This document shows, piece by piece, positions 43,874 to 50,990 of a stretch of 64,000 bases of DNA (position 1 is the first letter of the stretch; each line of letters starts with the position of its first letter). Where the stretch lies: positions 170,168 through 234,167 of the forward strand of contig JACPJQ010000007.1 in NCBI GenBank assembly GCA_016187465.1, written 5' to 3'. Below the pieces are notes generated by a model. The model ran no database searches. It saw only the letters and a program-made list of their open reading frames with translations, and was not told the origin of the DNA. The DNA comes from Candidatus Woesearchaeota archaeon. GTDB lineage: Archaea; Nanobdellota; Nanobdellia; Woesearchaeales; GW2011-AR4. Made by a program: the position numbers and the translations under genes.

Positions 43874-44510
43874 GCTTAACCTCCAAGGTTTTTGGCGTGC
43901 CAAAAAGCTCTGCATTTTGAGCGTTTTTCAGGGCATCCACAAATAATTCCTGGCCATGCACAACTATGCAGCTTTTAACGATGTCTAAAAGGGGCTTGTC
44001 TTTTTCCTTTAATTTTTTCTCGAAATCTTTTTCTGTCAGATAAAGTGAATGCACTTTCAAGCGGTTTTTTTCGTTCATTTCTTTTATTGCTTTCTGCAGC
44101 AGGTTGTAGTCTTCACTTTTTTTTAATATAATGCAGACATCCACATCCTTTGCTTCTTTGCCTTTCTTTAAAATTGAGCCGTAAAGCAGTATTGCCTTTG
44201 TATGCAGTGCCAACGGCCGCAGATCATAAATCCAGCCCTTTACAAAGCTTGATGCGCTGCCTTGGTCAAGAAAAATAAGTTCCAGAAGCTTAATTAAGTA
44301 TTCACTTTTAAGGTTGGGTTTGTAGAAGATTGCATTTCCCATCTTTTGGCTTATCAGCAGACTCTTTTCGCTTAATCTTCTTAGCAGTTTGAGGCTTCCT
44401 GCATTGCTTAGCCCTAATTTGTCCTTAATGCTGTAGGAGTTATAACTGGCCAAGAAGTCTGTGAATATAAGCTTTATAGCCCTTTTCCCATTTTCTGTTA
44501 TTTCTGCCAT
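43857..44510 (-). CDS. Winged-helix plus MNT nucleotidyltransferase protein
   Basis: Start at 44510 (MAEITENGKRAIKLIFTDFLASYNS); an in-frame ATG at 44570 lies upstream of the TATA-like box and is rejected. The N-terminal ~80 residues form a winged helix (SIKDKLGLSNAGSLKLLRRLSEKSLL). Residues ~105-130 carry ILLYGSILKKGKEAKDVDVCII, the MNT motif GS-x(10)-D-x-D. In HEPN/MNT modules the MNT enzyme usually AMPylates and silences the HEPN RNase. Here the winged helix probably makes it the repressor too, acting at the two tandem operators just upstream. Confidence 0.78.
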   Translation of the reverse strand: MAEITENGKRAIKLIFTDFLASYNSYSIKDKLGLSNAGSLKLLRRLSEKSLLISQKMGNAIFYKPNLKSEYLIKLLELIFLDQGSASSFVKGWIYDLRPLALHTKAILLYGSILKKGKEAKDVDVCIILKKSEDYNLLQKAIKEMNEKNRLKVHSLYLTEKDFEKKLKEKDKPLLDIVKSCIVVHGQELFVDALKNAQNAELFGTPKTLEVKHVQSK

Positions 44511-44515
44511 TTTAC

Positions 44516-44558
44516 TATAACTTGAGGTTATAGTATTATAACTTGAGGTTATATATAA
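44516..44558 (-). promoter_or_regulatory. TATA-like box and two tandem 17-bp operators of the HEPN/MNT module
   Basis: Two identical copies of TATAACTTGAGGTTATA (44516-44532 and 44537-44553), each with dyad ATAAC-N5-GTTAT, sit 21 bases apart, two helical turns. The upstream copy overlaps the TATA-like TTATATAT (about 44550-44558). This is the layout expected for autorepression by the winged-helix protein. Confidence 0.7.
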
Positions 44559-44594
44559 GTTTTTCGGCATTTTCTTTCTAAAAGCCGCCTATGA

Positions 44595-44630
44595 TAGCTT
44601 TCCAGAAGTCCAACCGAAAACTTTTGATTT
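44595..44630 (-). repeat. TA-module boundary repeat, copy B
   Basis: Core GAAAACTTTTGATTT at 44616-44630. It differs from copy A at only a few positions over 36 bases. On the minus strand AGTTTTC can pair with GAAAGCT across a 13-base interior. It starts one base after the reconstructed vapC stop codon (44632). Confidence 0.55.
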
Positions 44631-44631
44631 T

Positions 44632-45096
44632 TCATCCTGACGTTTCCTCTGTATGCAGCCTTAAGCAATAAAACGCTTGTTGACCAATTCATTTGCTCTG
44701 ATGAACTGCTGCTGAAAGCAGCTAAATCAGAAGGCTTTAATGTTTTCAACCCAGATGGACTGCATCGTTTAATGACAAATGATGTTTAGTGATTAAGTCT
44801 AGACAGTTAGTAATTGTCGAAGTGGACATAGGCTCCAGAATCAACGTGCCATTATCAGATAATTCTTTCACATCCTTGATAAATTTCTTCACAAGTTCAA
44901 CGCATTCATCACTTGAAACGAATTTGTATCTTGTCCACTTGTCAAATACCGACACGGTTTCTCCCACAACAAGAAATGAGGATATCACTTCTTCTTTGCC
45001 ATCTTCCATATCCTCTATCAGTTTATGCACTATGGCAGAGCCTTCTTCATTATTTCTATAGTGTTTGACAAATGCAGATGTGTCTAAGTACTTCAT
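44632..45096 (-). pseudogene. vapC: VapC-type PIN toxin gene broken by a 100-bp internal inversion
   Basis: Residues 1-115 read normally on the minus strand: MKYLDTSAFVKHY (first catalytic Asp), SFLVVGETVSV, KHHLSLNDAVHL. Then the frame stops after one Gly. The missing C-terminus (YAALSNKTLVDQFICSDELL, then KAAKSEGFNVFNP) is present on the opposite strand at 44652-44751. That block is bounded by TCTG (44648-44651) and CAGA (44752-44755). Flipping it back restores one open frame of about 154 residues ending FNPEETSG and stopping at 44632. The PIN toxin is an endoribonuclease; here it should be inactive unless the inversion is reversible. Upstream vapB overlaps by four bases and is intact. Confidence 0.8.
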
Positions 45097-45335
45097 TCTT
45101 CATCTCTGATTTCTCTTACTGTCTTAGCCAGAGATTTTCCAGATTTCTTTGCAGCTCTGTCAAGAATTTCCCTAACCTCTTCGATGGAAGGAGCTGTATC
45201 TATCTTATACTTATAGGCAAGCTGCCTGATCGCATCCCTAACTATTTCTGATTGGCTCTTGTACATGCCAGTCTTAATCAGTTTTTGGGTCATGTCCTTT
45301 ATTCCTTTTGTTACATCAGCTGTCAAGGTTACCAT
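45093..45335 (-). CDS. vapB: VapB-type ribbon-helix-helix antitoxin
   Basis: About 80 residues beginning MVTLTADVTKGIKDMTQKLIKTG, with SQSEIVRDAIRQLAYKY, the ribbon-helix-helix DNA-binding pattern. The C-terminal helix (SIEEVREILDRAAKKSGKS) would neutralise VapC. ATG 45335 follows a GGTGAT ribosome site by four bases; in-frame GTG/ATG codons at 45344 and 45341 overlap that site. Stop overlaps the vapC start (ATGA). Confidence 0.85.
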   Translation of the reverse strand: MVTLTADVTKGIKDMTQKLIKTGMYKSQSEIVRDAIRQLAYKYKIDTAPSIEEVREILDRAAKKSGKSLAKTVREIRDEE

Positions 45336-45356
45336 TTTCATCACCTAATTGTATGC

Positions 45357-45372
45357 TAATAGCCGGCTATTA
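45357..45372 (-). promoter_or_regulatory. 16-bp palindromic operator of vapBC
   Basis: TAATAGCCGGCTATTA is a perfect palindrome directly beside TATA-like TTTAAATAA on the minus strand and 20 bases before the vapB start. This is the usual place for a VapB-type autoregulatory site. Confidence 0.65.
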
Positions 45373-45392
45373 TTTAAATCTTTCTTTTGTTG

Positions 45393-45437
45393 GATGATAA
45401 GTTTGTTTGACAAACTCTGACCGAAAACTTTTGATTT
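45393..45437 (-). repeat. TA-module boundary repeat, copy C
   Basis: Core CCGAAAACTTTTGATTT at 45421-45437, identical over 17 bases to copy B. The outer part differs from A and B, but on the minus strand AAGTTT still finds a partner AAACTT (around 45400), so the stem is kept with changed bases. It lies between vapB and the DNRLRE surface protein gene. Confidence 0.5.
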
Positions 45438-45513
45438 CTGTGTATTTATTTTGCAGTGAAACTAAAATTAGTTATACATGTCTAGTCCAAGGGAAATAAA
45501 AAGGGGTGGTAGA

Positions 45514-46695
45514 ATGAGACAAAAAAGTATTATTGTGATTTTCTTTGTGTGTTTTCTGGTTTTGGCAGGCACTGCAATTGCAGTTCCAACCATTGACGGC
45601 GTTATCAGCCCAGGCGAATGGGACGCATATTTATTAGGAACATCTGTCACAGGTTGGTCAGGCGGAATGTCAGTTGATGTTTATGGCGTTGTAGATGGCG
45701 GCTATTTATATGCAGCTTATGAGGCAGATACAACTCAACTTGGATGGCCAACAACTTGCGCGCTTAGCATACCACCTAACTTTTATTATAAGACACCGCA
45801 AAGCGCAGTCGATCCTGCTCAAGGATTCACATTGTTTGAAATGACCTATGATGCAGCAGGAAGCACTCCAGATGTAAATCTTGACGTGCAGCAAACTGAC
45901 GGAGTGGGATTTGCTGGAATAGGAACCAAAGCAGCCAATGGAATTACAAGGGCTTGGAAGCAGCCAGATAGCGGTGACGCAACATGCCCTACAGGAAGTC
46001 TTGGCCAGAATATTGCCGAATTTAAAATACCGATAAGCCTGCTAACATACGGCGGAGACGACAATATAATAGAATTGTCAGGGCAATTCTGGCAATTTGG
46101 TTTTGATGACCAAGCATTCTATGTCACAATAAATCCACCTGTTATAGTTGAGCCGGCAAAAGACTCCAAAGTTGCAAAAGCGCAGCCAACAGCAAATTTT
46201 GGAACTGGCAGGTATATGATGGTTAATGACAAGCAGTGGGGCACTGACAGAAGCTACTTGGGATTTGATCTGAGCAGCAGCGGCTTAAGCTCTGTGAGCA
46301 ATGCAGACTTAGAAATATATGTCTACCAAACAGGCAGCCAAGTTGTCGGCTCAATTATAGAAGCATGGTACTGCTTTAATCTTGACTTTAACGAATTGAC
46401 AATTAACTGGAACAACCAATTTGCAAAATGGAAGACCAATGGAGCATTATTAAGCGGGAACTGCACGCTGGCAGACGGTTATACAGTATTAAACAGAGTC
46501 AACAGCGGCCTGCCTGAAACAAAGCACACATGGGATATGACAGCTGAGGTTAATCAGGCATTAAGCTCGAACAAGAAATTCACAGTTGTGCTGAAGCACG
46601 ATACAGAAGACAAGAGCAATAACTACAGGTATGTGCAGTATTTGACAAGAGATTATTCAGAAGCAAGCTTTAGGCCTCATTTGGTTATGAGCTAA
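45514..46695 (+). CDS. Secreted surface protein with CBM9/DOMON-like N-domain and DNRLRE C-domain
   Basis: Start at 45514 (MRQKSIIVIFFVCFLVLAGTAIA, signal peptide) follows GGGGTGGT; an in-frame start at 45478 adds 12 charged residues. Residues 25-215 resemble carbohydrate-binding module 9-like folds (TIDGVISPGEWDAYLLG ... VDGGYLYAAYEADTT). Residues ~225-393 are a DNRLRE-type domain: DSKVAKAQPTANFGTGRYMMV, DRSYLGFDL, INWNN, HTWDMTAEVNQ, RPHLVMS. The same C-domain ends the 58714 protein. Two 3-prime fragments of this gene occur at 50698 and 52684. Confidence 0.75.
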   Translation: MRQKSIIVIFFVCFLVLAGTAIAVPTIDGVISPGEWDAYLLGTSVTGWSGGMSVDVYGVVDGGYLYAAYEADTTQLGWPTTCALSIPPNFYYKTPQSAVDPAQGFTLFEMTYDAAGSTPDVNLDVQQTDGVGFAGIGTKAANGITRAWKQPDSGDATCPTGSLGQNIAEFKIPISLLTYGGDDNIIELSGQFWQFGFDDQAFYVTINPPVIVEPAKDSKVAKAQPTANFGTGRYMMVNDKQWGTDRSYLGFDLSSSGLSSVSNADLEIYVYQTGSQVVGSIIEAWYCFNLDFNELTINWNNQFAKWKTNGALLSGNCTLADGYTVLNRVNSGLPETKHTWDMTAEVNQALSSNKKFTVVLKHDTEDKSNNYRYVQYLTRDYSEASFRPHLVMS

Positions 46696-46865
46696 TACAA
46701 TTAAATAAATGGCAAGGTACTGGTGTCTGAGCGTTCTTTGAAGTCTATGCACAAAAATGCCCAAAAATTTCACACACTAAAAATCTAAATAACAAGTTTT
46801 TAAGCATAAAAATTTTTGTTGCCGTAGTTTTTCTTGATAGATATAGAATTAGTTGTAAATGAAAT

Positions 46866-48014
46866 CTAAGATGCAAAATTTACTGCTCCATAAGCATCTA
46901 CTCTGCCCCAGCCATAGTCTTTATCTTTACCAGCTTTCCCTAAATCTTTTGCTGTATTGAACAATGCACTTTCTATTTGAGCTACTGTATATTCTGGATG
47001 AGCAAATTTGACTAATGCTACTGTTCCGCTTACCATTGGAGTTGCCATGCTTGTGCCGCTTGCTGTCTTATAAGAAGTTCCAAGCCAAGATGAATATATG
47101 TTAATGCCTGGAGCTGATATATCAACTGCATTTCCCTTTCCAGACCATGTGGCAATTTTATCCTTGCTGTCTACTGCGCCAACTGTTGTGGAATAGCTTA
47201 TGCACCCTGGAATTGAAACTCCTGCTCCGCCGCTGTTGCCTGCTGCCACAACAACAATTACATTTCTATCCCTTGAGTATCTAATTGCAGTTGTCAAATC
47301 AGGCAAGACATTATCACAAAATCCTTTGTAAGTGTAAGGTTGTGAAGTTCCAAGGCTCATGCTTATTGCATCTGCATTAAAGTCATCTGCTGTTCCATTA
47401 ATGCCATCAGGACCATCAACTGCCCAATAAATTGACGCAACAACATCGCTAAAGTAGCCTGAACCAGAAGAATCGAGAACCTTCCCTGCAATTACTCCCG
47501 CTAATGGCGCAACTCCCTTTGCTTTAGCATCAACTCCGTCTGCAGTTATAATTCCAGCAACATGCGAGCCATGACCGTTGTCATCGAATGGGTCATTGTC
47601 ATCATTAACAAAATCCTTTCCTCCCAAATAACTTGAGCTTAATTCTGAATGATTATAGTTATAGCCAGTATCCAGCACAACAACCTTTCTTCCTGTTCCG
47701 TTGTTTCCAGATGATTGCACTAAGTCCGCCCTTATCTGTTTATTGGCTCCAGAGTCCATTGCAAATACTTTAATATCTTCTTGAAGCCCTAAAGAAGAAG
47801 CAACACTTTCAGAACAAATCAATGCTTTTAAAGTTCTGGTTTCCCTTACTACATTACAACCCTTTGCCAATGCGTCTGATACTTCTCTGTCTGTATGAGC
47901 AATAACTCTAACTTTATTGTTTCCATTGCTTTGGGCAGAAGCTAGTAATGCAGTCGTTGTTAATATGAAAACTATTGCTACTAAACTTAAAATGGTGAGA
48001 TATGCTGTTCTCAT
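46866..48014 (-). CDS. Secreted subtilisin-like serine protease (S8)
   Basis: About 382 residues from ATG 48014 (MRTAYLTILSLVAIVFILTTTALLASA, signal peptide); an upstream in-frame TTG at 48023 is less likely. A ~75-residue propeptide is followed by the catalytic centres: Asp in VVVLDTGYNYNH, His in GHGSHVAGI, the oxyanion Asn in VAAGNSGG and Ser in ASGTSMATPMVSG. It lacks the extra domains of the second subtilase here. TATA-like AGATTTATAAAC (48036-48047, minus) would make it leaderless. Probably processes surface proteins or attacks host proteins; substrate unknown. Confidence 0.92.
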   Translation of the reverse strand: MRTAYLTILSLVAIVFILTTTALLASAQSNGNNKVRVIAHTDREVSDALAKGCNVVRETRTLKALICSESVASSLGLQEDIKVFAMDSGANKQIRADLVQSSGNNGTGRKVVVLDTGYNYNHSELSSSYLGGKDFVNDDNDPFDDNGHGSHVAGIITADGVDAKAKGVAPLAGVIAGKVLDSSGSGYFSDVVASIYWAVDGPDGINGTADDFNADAISMSLGTSQPYTYKGFCDNVLPDLTTAIRYSRDRNVIVVVAAGNSGGAGVSIPGCISYSTTVGAVDSKDKIATWSGKGNAVDISAPGINIYSSWLGTSYKTASGTSMATPMVSGTVALVKFAHPEYTVAQIESALFNTAKDLGKAGKDKDYGWGRVDAYGAVNFAS

Positions 48015-48155
48015 ATTTGTCAAATAATATTATAATGTTTATAAATCTTTCGAGCGAGCGGAATGAAATGAAGCGAACCGAAAGCGCCCGAGCGATTGAA
48101 ATGAACAAGAATATTAAGGTAACGGTTACTCATTAATTACTCTCTTTTTAAGTGG

Positions 48156-48233
48156 TGAAGGAGTTTTTTGTCTTTGATGTGCTTTTCCGGGTTGCTTACT
48201 GATGCCAAGAAATCGTCAGGCTTATTGCTCCAG
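48156..48233 (-). pseudogene. 3-prime fragment of the 50991 nucleotidyltransferase gene
   Basis: These 78 bases are identical to 51010-51087, the coding end of the DUF6036-type nucleotidyltransferase, beginning a few codons before its stop. Similarity continues with indels to about 48265, where the reading frame is lost. There is no 5-prime part. It lies just upstream of the MNT/HEPN promoter at 48288. Confidence 0.8.
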
Positions 48234-48287
48234 CTTCCTTGACGATTTTGAACGATTTGGCTTTGATATATGCCTCGCAGGCGAAAA

Positions 48288-48335
48288 GTTTATAAAGGAC
48301 TAAAAAGTCATATATGTATGTTGAAAAAGTCATAT
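48288..48335 (+). promoter_or_regulatory. Promoter and tandem operators of the 48334 MNT/HEPN module
   Basis: GCGAAAAGTTTATAAAG (BRE/TATA-like, 48281-48297) precedes two copies of AAAAAGTCATAT (48302-48313 and 48324-48335), 22 bases apart. The layout mirrors the operators of the 43857 module with an unrelated sequence. Confidence 0.6.
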
Positions 48336-48945
48336 GTATAAAATGCTAACTAAAACCCAGGCGAGGATAATGGAGATATTTGCTGCAAACATAGCAGAGC
48401 GCTACAGCATTAAGGGCATCTCCAGGATAATAGGAAAAGACTATTCATTAGTGCACAGATCAATAAAGCCGCTGATTGCAGAAAGCCTGCTGGCAAAGGA
48501 CAAGCAGGGCTACTTGTCCCTCAACTATAAAGAAAACATGGCGCAGATTGCATGCGTTGAGGCCTTGAGAACCCAAAAATTTTTTCAAAAGAAGCAAAAC
48601 AGGGTTATTGAGCTGTTCATAGAAGATGCCGTGAAAGCAATTAAGGAAGATTTTTTTGTTATGCTGATCTTCGGCTCTGCTGTTGAGCAGAAGAAATCTC
48701 CAGGAGACATAGATATTCTGTTCATAGCTGATGCTGATGCAAAAATTAATAAAACAGAGAAATTATTGCAGAACATTGCCCTGAATTTCAGCGCAAAGTT
48801 CGACATAAATGTCATTTCAACAGAAAGCGTTTATGAGATGCTTTCCAAAAGAGACCAGACTAATGTAATGAATGAAACGCTTAACAAGCACTTGATAATT
48901 TTTGGGGCAGAGAACTATTACAGGATGCTGAAAAATGCTAGATGA
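48334..48945 (+). CDS. Winged-helix plus MNT nucleotidyltransferase protein
   Basis: 203 residues; ATG 48334 or the in-frame 48343 (MLTKTQARIMEIFAANIAE). The winged helix YSIKGISRIIGKDYSLVHRSIKPLIAESLL fills residues ~20-60. The MNT motif FVMLIFGSAVEQKKSPGDIDILF near residue 108 has GS-x(9)-D-I-D, and KFDINVIS gives the third acidic strand. Partner HEPN gene overlaps its end by 11 bases. It probably represses its own operon and controls the HEPN protein. Confidence 0.8.
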   Translation: MYKMLTKTQARIMEIFAANIAERYSIKGISRIIGKDYSLVHRSIKPLIAESLLAKDKQGYLSLNYKENMAQIACVEALRTQKFFQKKQNRVIELFIEDAVKAIKEDFFVMLIFGSAVEQKKSPGDIDILFIADADAKINKTEKLLQNIALNFSAKFDINVISTESVYEMLSKRDQTNVMNETLNKHLIIFGAENYYRMLKNAR

Positions 48946-49522
48946 GAAAAGGATAAAGCAAATAGAAAACAGAGTCAAGAATTTTCTGTCAGACGGCACT
49001 ATCCAAAAAACCAAAAATGCCGAGTATGTGGATTTTTTTCTGGAAAGCGCAAGAAAATCGCTGCAATCCGCAAGCCTTCTGCACGCTGGCACGACAAAAA
49101 AAGAGCTGCAGGAAGCTTATGGCTTTGAAGACTTTGACGGCTCTTTGTGGATAATAAATGCAAGCTATTATTCCATGTTCTATATGGCAAGGGCGCTGCT
49201 GGCAAACGAAGGCATAAAACTCAAAGGCGACCTTTCAATTCATCTGGTGACTTTTGACTCTCTTGTTTATTTTTTCTATCTCACCGGAAAGCTGCAAAAG
49301 AAAATAATAGAGGATTTTGCAGAGGCAAAGGATGAGGCTGCCGAAATTTTAGGGCAGGAAAAGGCCAAAGGGCTCATTGAAGACTATTATTATGAGAGAA
49401 AGAAAAGAAGCGACTTTACTTATGAAATGGGGATGACAGCGATGCTGAACAAAGCCCAGACTTCTTTAGAAAGGGCAAGAAAATTCAATGAAGAGGTAAG
49501 AAAAATAATTAAAATAAGATAG
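48935..49522 (+). CDS. HEPN-domain protein paired with the 48334 MNT
   Basis: 195 helical residues. FFLESARKSLQSASLLHA, LWIINASYYSMFYMARALLANEGIKLKGDLSIHLVTFDSLVYFFY and DYYYERKKRSDFTYEMGMTAMLNKAQTSLERARKF follow the HEPN plan, with the third block as the R-x-x-x-D-F/Y substitute for R-x4-6-H. The canonical His is not evident. Starts inside the MNT gene. Confidence 0.8.
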   Translation: MLDEKRIKQIENRVKNFLSDGTIQKTKNAEYVDFFLESARKSLQSASLLHAGTTKKELQEAYGFEDFDGSLWIINASYYSMFYMARALLANEGIKLKGDLSIHLVTFDSLVYFFYLTGKLQKKIIEDFAEAKDEAAEILGQEKAKGLIEDYYYERKKRSDFTYEMGMTAMLNKAQTSLERARKFNEEVRKIIKIR

Positions 49523-49584
49523 GCGCTTAATTATTGTTTTTAAAAAAATACCCTCGTCCGGTTTTGGCAAATTTTAGTCTTTCT

Positions 49585-50094
49585 TCAGGTTTTTCTCTTA
49601 TTTTGTGCAGTTTCTTCATTCTCTTCAGACTCGCCTAATCTCTCATTAATTCCCTTTTTCAGGGAAGAAATGTAAAGTGTAAATTGAAGCTCAACTGCTT
49701 TCCACTCGTTATAACTTACCTGCTCACCGTAATAATTCACCCCATTGCGTTTTGTCCTTATTTTTTCAAAGAAATTCCAATCAAACTCAAGTTCCGGATG
49801 ATTTACGCAAAGACACGCAAAAAGGCATTCATGGTTATTTGAAACTGTTTTATCAAATATCATCAGCGCTTCTATGCAAATCCTGAGCGCTTCATAGTGC
49901 ATTGTATAGACATTCATCCATCCTTGGTCTTCCTTCGACAATGTTTCGGCAAGCTTTTTTGCAGAATTAACGTTAGTGTCTGCATTCCTTACCAAAGATC
50001 TTACTCTTTCCTTGTTGACAAAACGAAGATTCTTGAAAAACCCCCCGGATTGGCAGGATTTGTAGGACTCTTCCTCTGTTTTAGGCTTGCGCAT
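49585..50094 (-). CDS. HEPN-like protein paired with the 50081 MNT
   Basis: Start at 50094 (MRKPKTEEESYKSCQSGGFF) overlaps the MNT gene by 14 bases; an upstream start at 50139 is less likely. The protein is helical, with a HEPN-type NVNSAKKLAETLSKEDQGWMNVYTMHYEALRICIEALM. The active-site-like block IRTKRNGVNYYGEQV near residue 120 (R-x-x-R-N-x-x-N-Y-Y) is common in HEPN partners of this kind. The acidic C-terminus is low complexity. Confidence 0.72.
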   Translation of the reverse strand: MRKPKTEEESYKSCQSGGFFKNLRFVNKERVRSLVRNADTNVNSAKKLAETLSKEDQGWMNVYTMHYEALRICIEALMIFDKTVSNNHECLFACLCVNHPELEFDWNFFEKIRTKRNGVNYYGEQVSYNEWKAVELQFTLYISSLKKGINERLGESEENEETAQNKRKT

Positions 50095-50629
50095 GAATCT
50101 CAACTCCAAGGTCCTCAATGGAGCCTTTAATAAAATCACCCATAAGTATGTACGGAATCATTTTATCGATTCTTTTTAAATCTCTTCTGTCCTTTGCCGA
50201 ATGAACTTGTATGTCTCTCTTTAGCTTTACGCTGAATTTGCCTGCTTCAAATTCGCTGTCATCGCCGTATATGAAAACGTCTATGTCGCTGTCGTCATAC
50301 CAGTCAGACCTTGAAAAACTGCCGAAAAGAATGACAACTTTTGCTTCTTTGAGCGATGCAAGATGTTTAAGCAGGCCGCTTTCAGCCAACCGCTTAAGTG
50401 TAAAAAGCCTCTTTCTCTGGTGGAATTCCGGGCTGTCAAAATCCTGCACGTAATATGGCATTTTGCCTTTGGGCTTCACTCTTTTGATTATGCTTTCCCT
50501 TTCAAACTTATTGAGCCATTGCGCAAGCCGAGGCCTGCTTATCCCGGCTTTTTTCATGATCTCATTAAAGTGCCAATGCCTTGAGCTGCCGTAGAACAGC
50601 TCCAATACCGATTCTTCTTTGCTCTTCAT
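50081..50629 (-). CDS. Winged-helix plus MNT nucleotidyltransferase protein
   Basis: ATG at 50629 (MKSKEESVLELFYGSSRHWHFNEI); an in-frame ATG at 50641 sits inside the operator palindrome. The winged helix covers residues ~5-60 (IMKKAGISRPRLAQWLNKFERESII). The MNT motif is VVILFGSFSRSDWYDDSDIDVFI near residue 95. DIQVHSAKDRRDLK follows. Overlaps its HEPN partner by 14 bases. Confidence 0.8.
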   Translation of the reverse strand: MKSKEESVLELFYGSSRHWHFNEIMKKAGISRPRLAQWLNKFERESIIKRVKPKGKMPYYVQDFDSPEFHQRKRLFTLKRLAESGLLKHLASLKEAKVVILFGSFSRSDWYDDSDIDVFIYGDDSEFEAGKFSVKLKRDIQVHSAKDRRDLKRIDKMIPYILMGDFIKGSIEDLGVEIHAQA

Positions 50630-50633
50630 TTTG

Positions 50634-50650
50634 GTTAGCATAATGCTAAC
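50634..50650 (-). promoter_or_regulatory. 17-bp perfect palindrome at the 50629 gene start
   Basis: GTTAGCATAATGCTAAC is a perfect dyad centred on 50642, between TATA-like ATTTAAATAAT (about 50653-50664, minus) and the ATG. Expected to be the autoregulatory operator of this MNT/HEPN pair. Confidence 0.65.
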
Positions 50651-50697
50651 TATTATTTAAATGTTTCTGTTTTAAATGGATTTTATTTTAGTATACT

Positions 50698-50907
50698 GTG
50701 AGCGACAAGGTAAATTCCGGATTGCCTGAGACATTTCATAGTTGGGATTTGACTGCTGAAGTAAATGATTCTTTGTCGAATGGCAAAAAGTTCACAATGG
50801 TACTGAAGCATGATACAGAAACTGCCCTAAACAATAATAACTATGCACAGTATTTGACAAGAGAATATCCGGAACAAAGCTATAGGCCTCATTTGGTTAT
50901 GAGCTGA
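50698..50907 (+). pseudogene. 3-prime fragment of a DNRLRE surface protein gene
   Basis: Codes for about 68 residues (SDKVNSGLPETFHSWDLTAEVND, then KKFTMVLKHDTE ... YAQYLTREYP ... RPHLVMS) that match only the last part of the 45514 protein. No signal peptide, no start context and no promoter. The last ~12 bases plus TGATAGTTTTT after the stop are shared with the second fragment at 52684. Confidence 0.8.
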
Positions 50908-50990
50908 TAGTTTTTTGAATAGAATGGGTGTTGCGCATGACTCACTTGAAGAAATGAAAAGCAAGTCCTCAATTGCGCTTAAACAATAAA

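Noticed and set aside
44595..44630. Repeat copies A-C as simple transcription terminators
   Set aside because: No T-run follows the stem on the coding strand, and copy C is not downstream of a gene on that strand. Kept as an alternative only.
44549..44749. 66-residue minus-strand frame next to vapC
   Set aside because: It is the antisense of the inverted vapC C-terminus plus repeat copy B and not a gene of its own.
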